Position numbers and translations under genes: made by a program | Virus record (IMG/VR): IMGVR_UViG_3300046492_000213 | Span: 1-31,592 of that record | DNA length: 31,592 bases | Origin: a virus | Direction: 5' to 3' (one strand) | Notes under the pieces: generated by a model | The model's input: the letters and a program-made list of their open reading frames with translations, nothing else | Databases searched by the model: none | Told to the model about the DNA's origin: nothing | In this document: positions 31,448-31,592 of the stretch, in pieces | How positions within the stretch are numbered: the first letter of the stretch is position 1 | Layout of the letters: the number at the start of each line of letters is the position of its first letter

Positions 31448-31592
31448 CGCTTGCCACGACACTGAGCTGCGCCATCGTCACGCCACCATCCAGGATGAGC
31501 ACTGGTACAACACGCCCCAGCGATGCGCAGACATACTCGGTCACGCGTGCGTGCTGCTCGACACTAAGCGGACTCGGAGTGGTCAGCACAAG
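31431..31592 (-). CDS. C-terminal part of an unknown phage protein
   Basis: An open frame enters from the right edge and runs for 53 codons to the stop at 31431; its start lies outside the window. The visible part (PSPLSVEQHARVTEYVCASLG, then VVPVLILDGGVTMAQLSVVA) looks like a small alpha-beta protein. Short proteins of this kind often lie before the HNH gene in related phages, with no known function. The overlap with the HNH start suggests translational coupling. Confidence 0.6.
   Translation of the reverse strand, partial: LVLTTPSPLSVEQHARVTEYVCASLGRVVPVLILDGGVTMAQLSVVASDGRTA

Overview
The window is one end of an integrated siphophage (lambda/HK97-like prophage) in a GC-rich bacterium. A beta-proteobacterium of the Burkholderiales, perhaps Oxalobacteraceae, fits best. 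That assignment is an inference from base composition, from the tRNA-Pro(GGG) remnant used as attachment site, and from the style of the small cargo proteins; no host marker gene lies in the window.

Left end (1-666): about 445 bases of flanking DNA without a recognisable gene, then a rho-independent terminator and the 3' half of a tRNA-Pro(GGG) gene (446-490, minus strand). This is the attachment-site remnant. Three tandem pairs of 11-12 base repeats, and an inverted repeat, surround it and look like recombinase binding sites. A P4-type tyrosine integrase follows (667-2169).

Cargo region (2166-5828): two divergent genes share a near-consensus LexA box. One is an SRAP/HMCES-type DNA-protein crosslinking protein and the other is unknown. 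Then come three related-looking small ORFs (one frameshifted), a 58-residue DUF3606 gene, and a divergent cassette. The cassette holds a protein with a Lys/Ala-rich tail and a trypsin-co-occurring-like domain, opposite an HNHP-motif protein with a tightly coupled 72-residue partner. This cassette is the best candidate for an undescribed accessory system.

Late operon (5835-31592, all on the minus strand, so it reads from right to left): end of an unknown gene, HNH endonuclease, TerS, TerL, portal, prohead protease, HK97-fold major capsid protein, six small head-region genes, a LamG protein with a 20-residue repeat, head-tail connector, head closure, gp10-like, DUF3168 tail terminator, tail tube, gpG/gpG-T with a -1 frameshift site, tape measure, gpM, gpL, gpK, gpI, gpJ, S74 tail fibre, a second small tail protein, a papain-like amidase, then the lysis set (holin-like protein, small two-helix protein, GH19 endolysin, inner and outer spanin). 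Thirteen junctions have four-base ATGA/GTGA stop-start overlaps. Four terminator-like hairpins sit 9-17 bases upstream of start codons, including those of the capsid, tail tube and holin genes.

No repressor, replication or excisionase gene is visible. The early region is presumably to the right of the window, which puts the integrase at the opposite end of the prophage from the expected immunity region.
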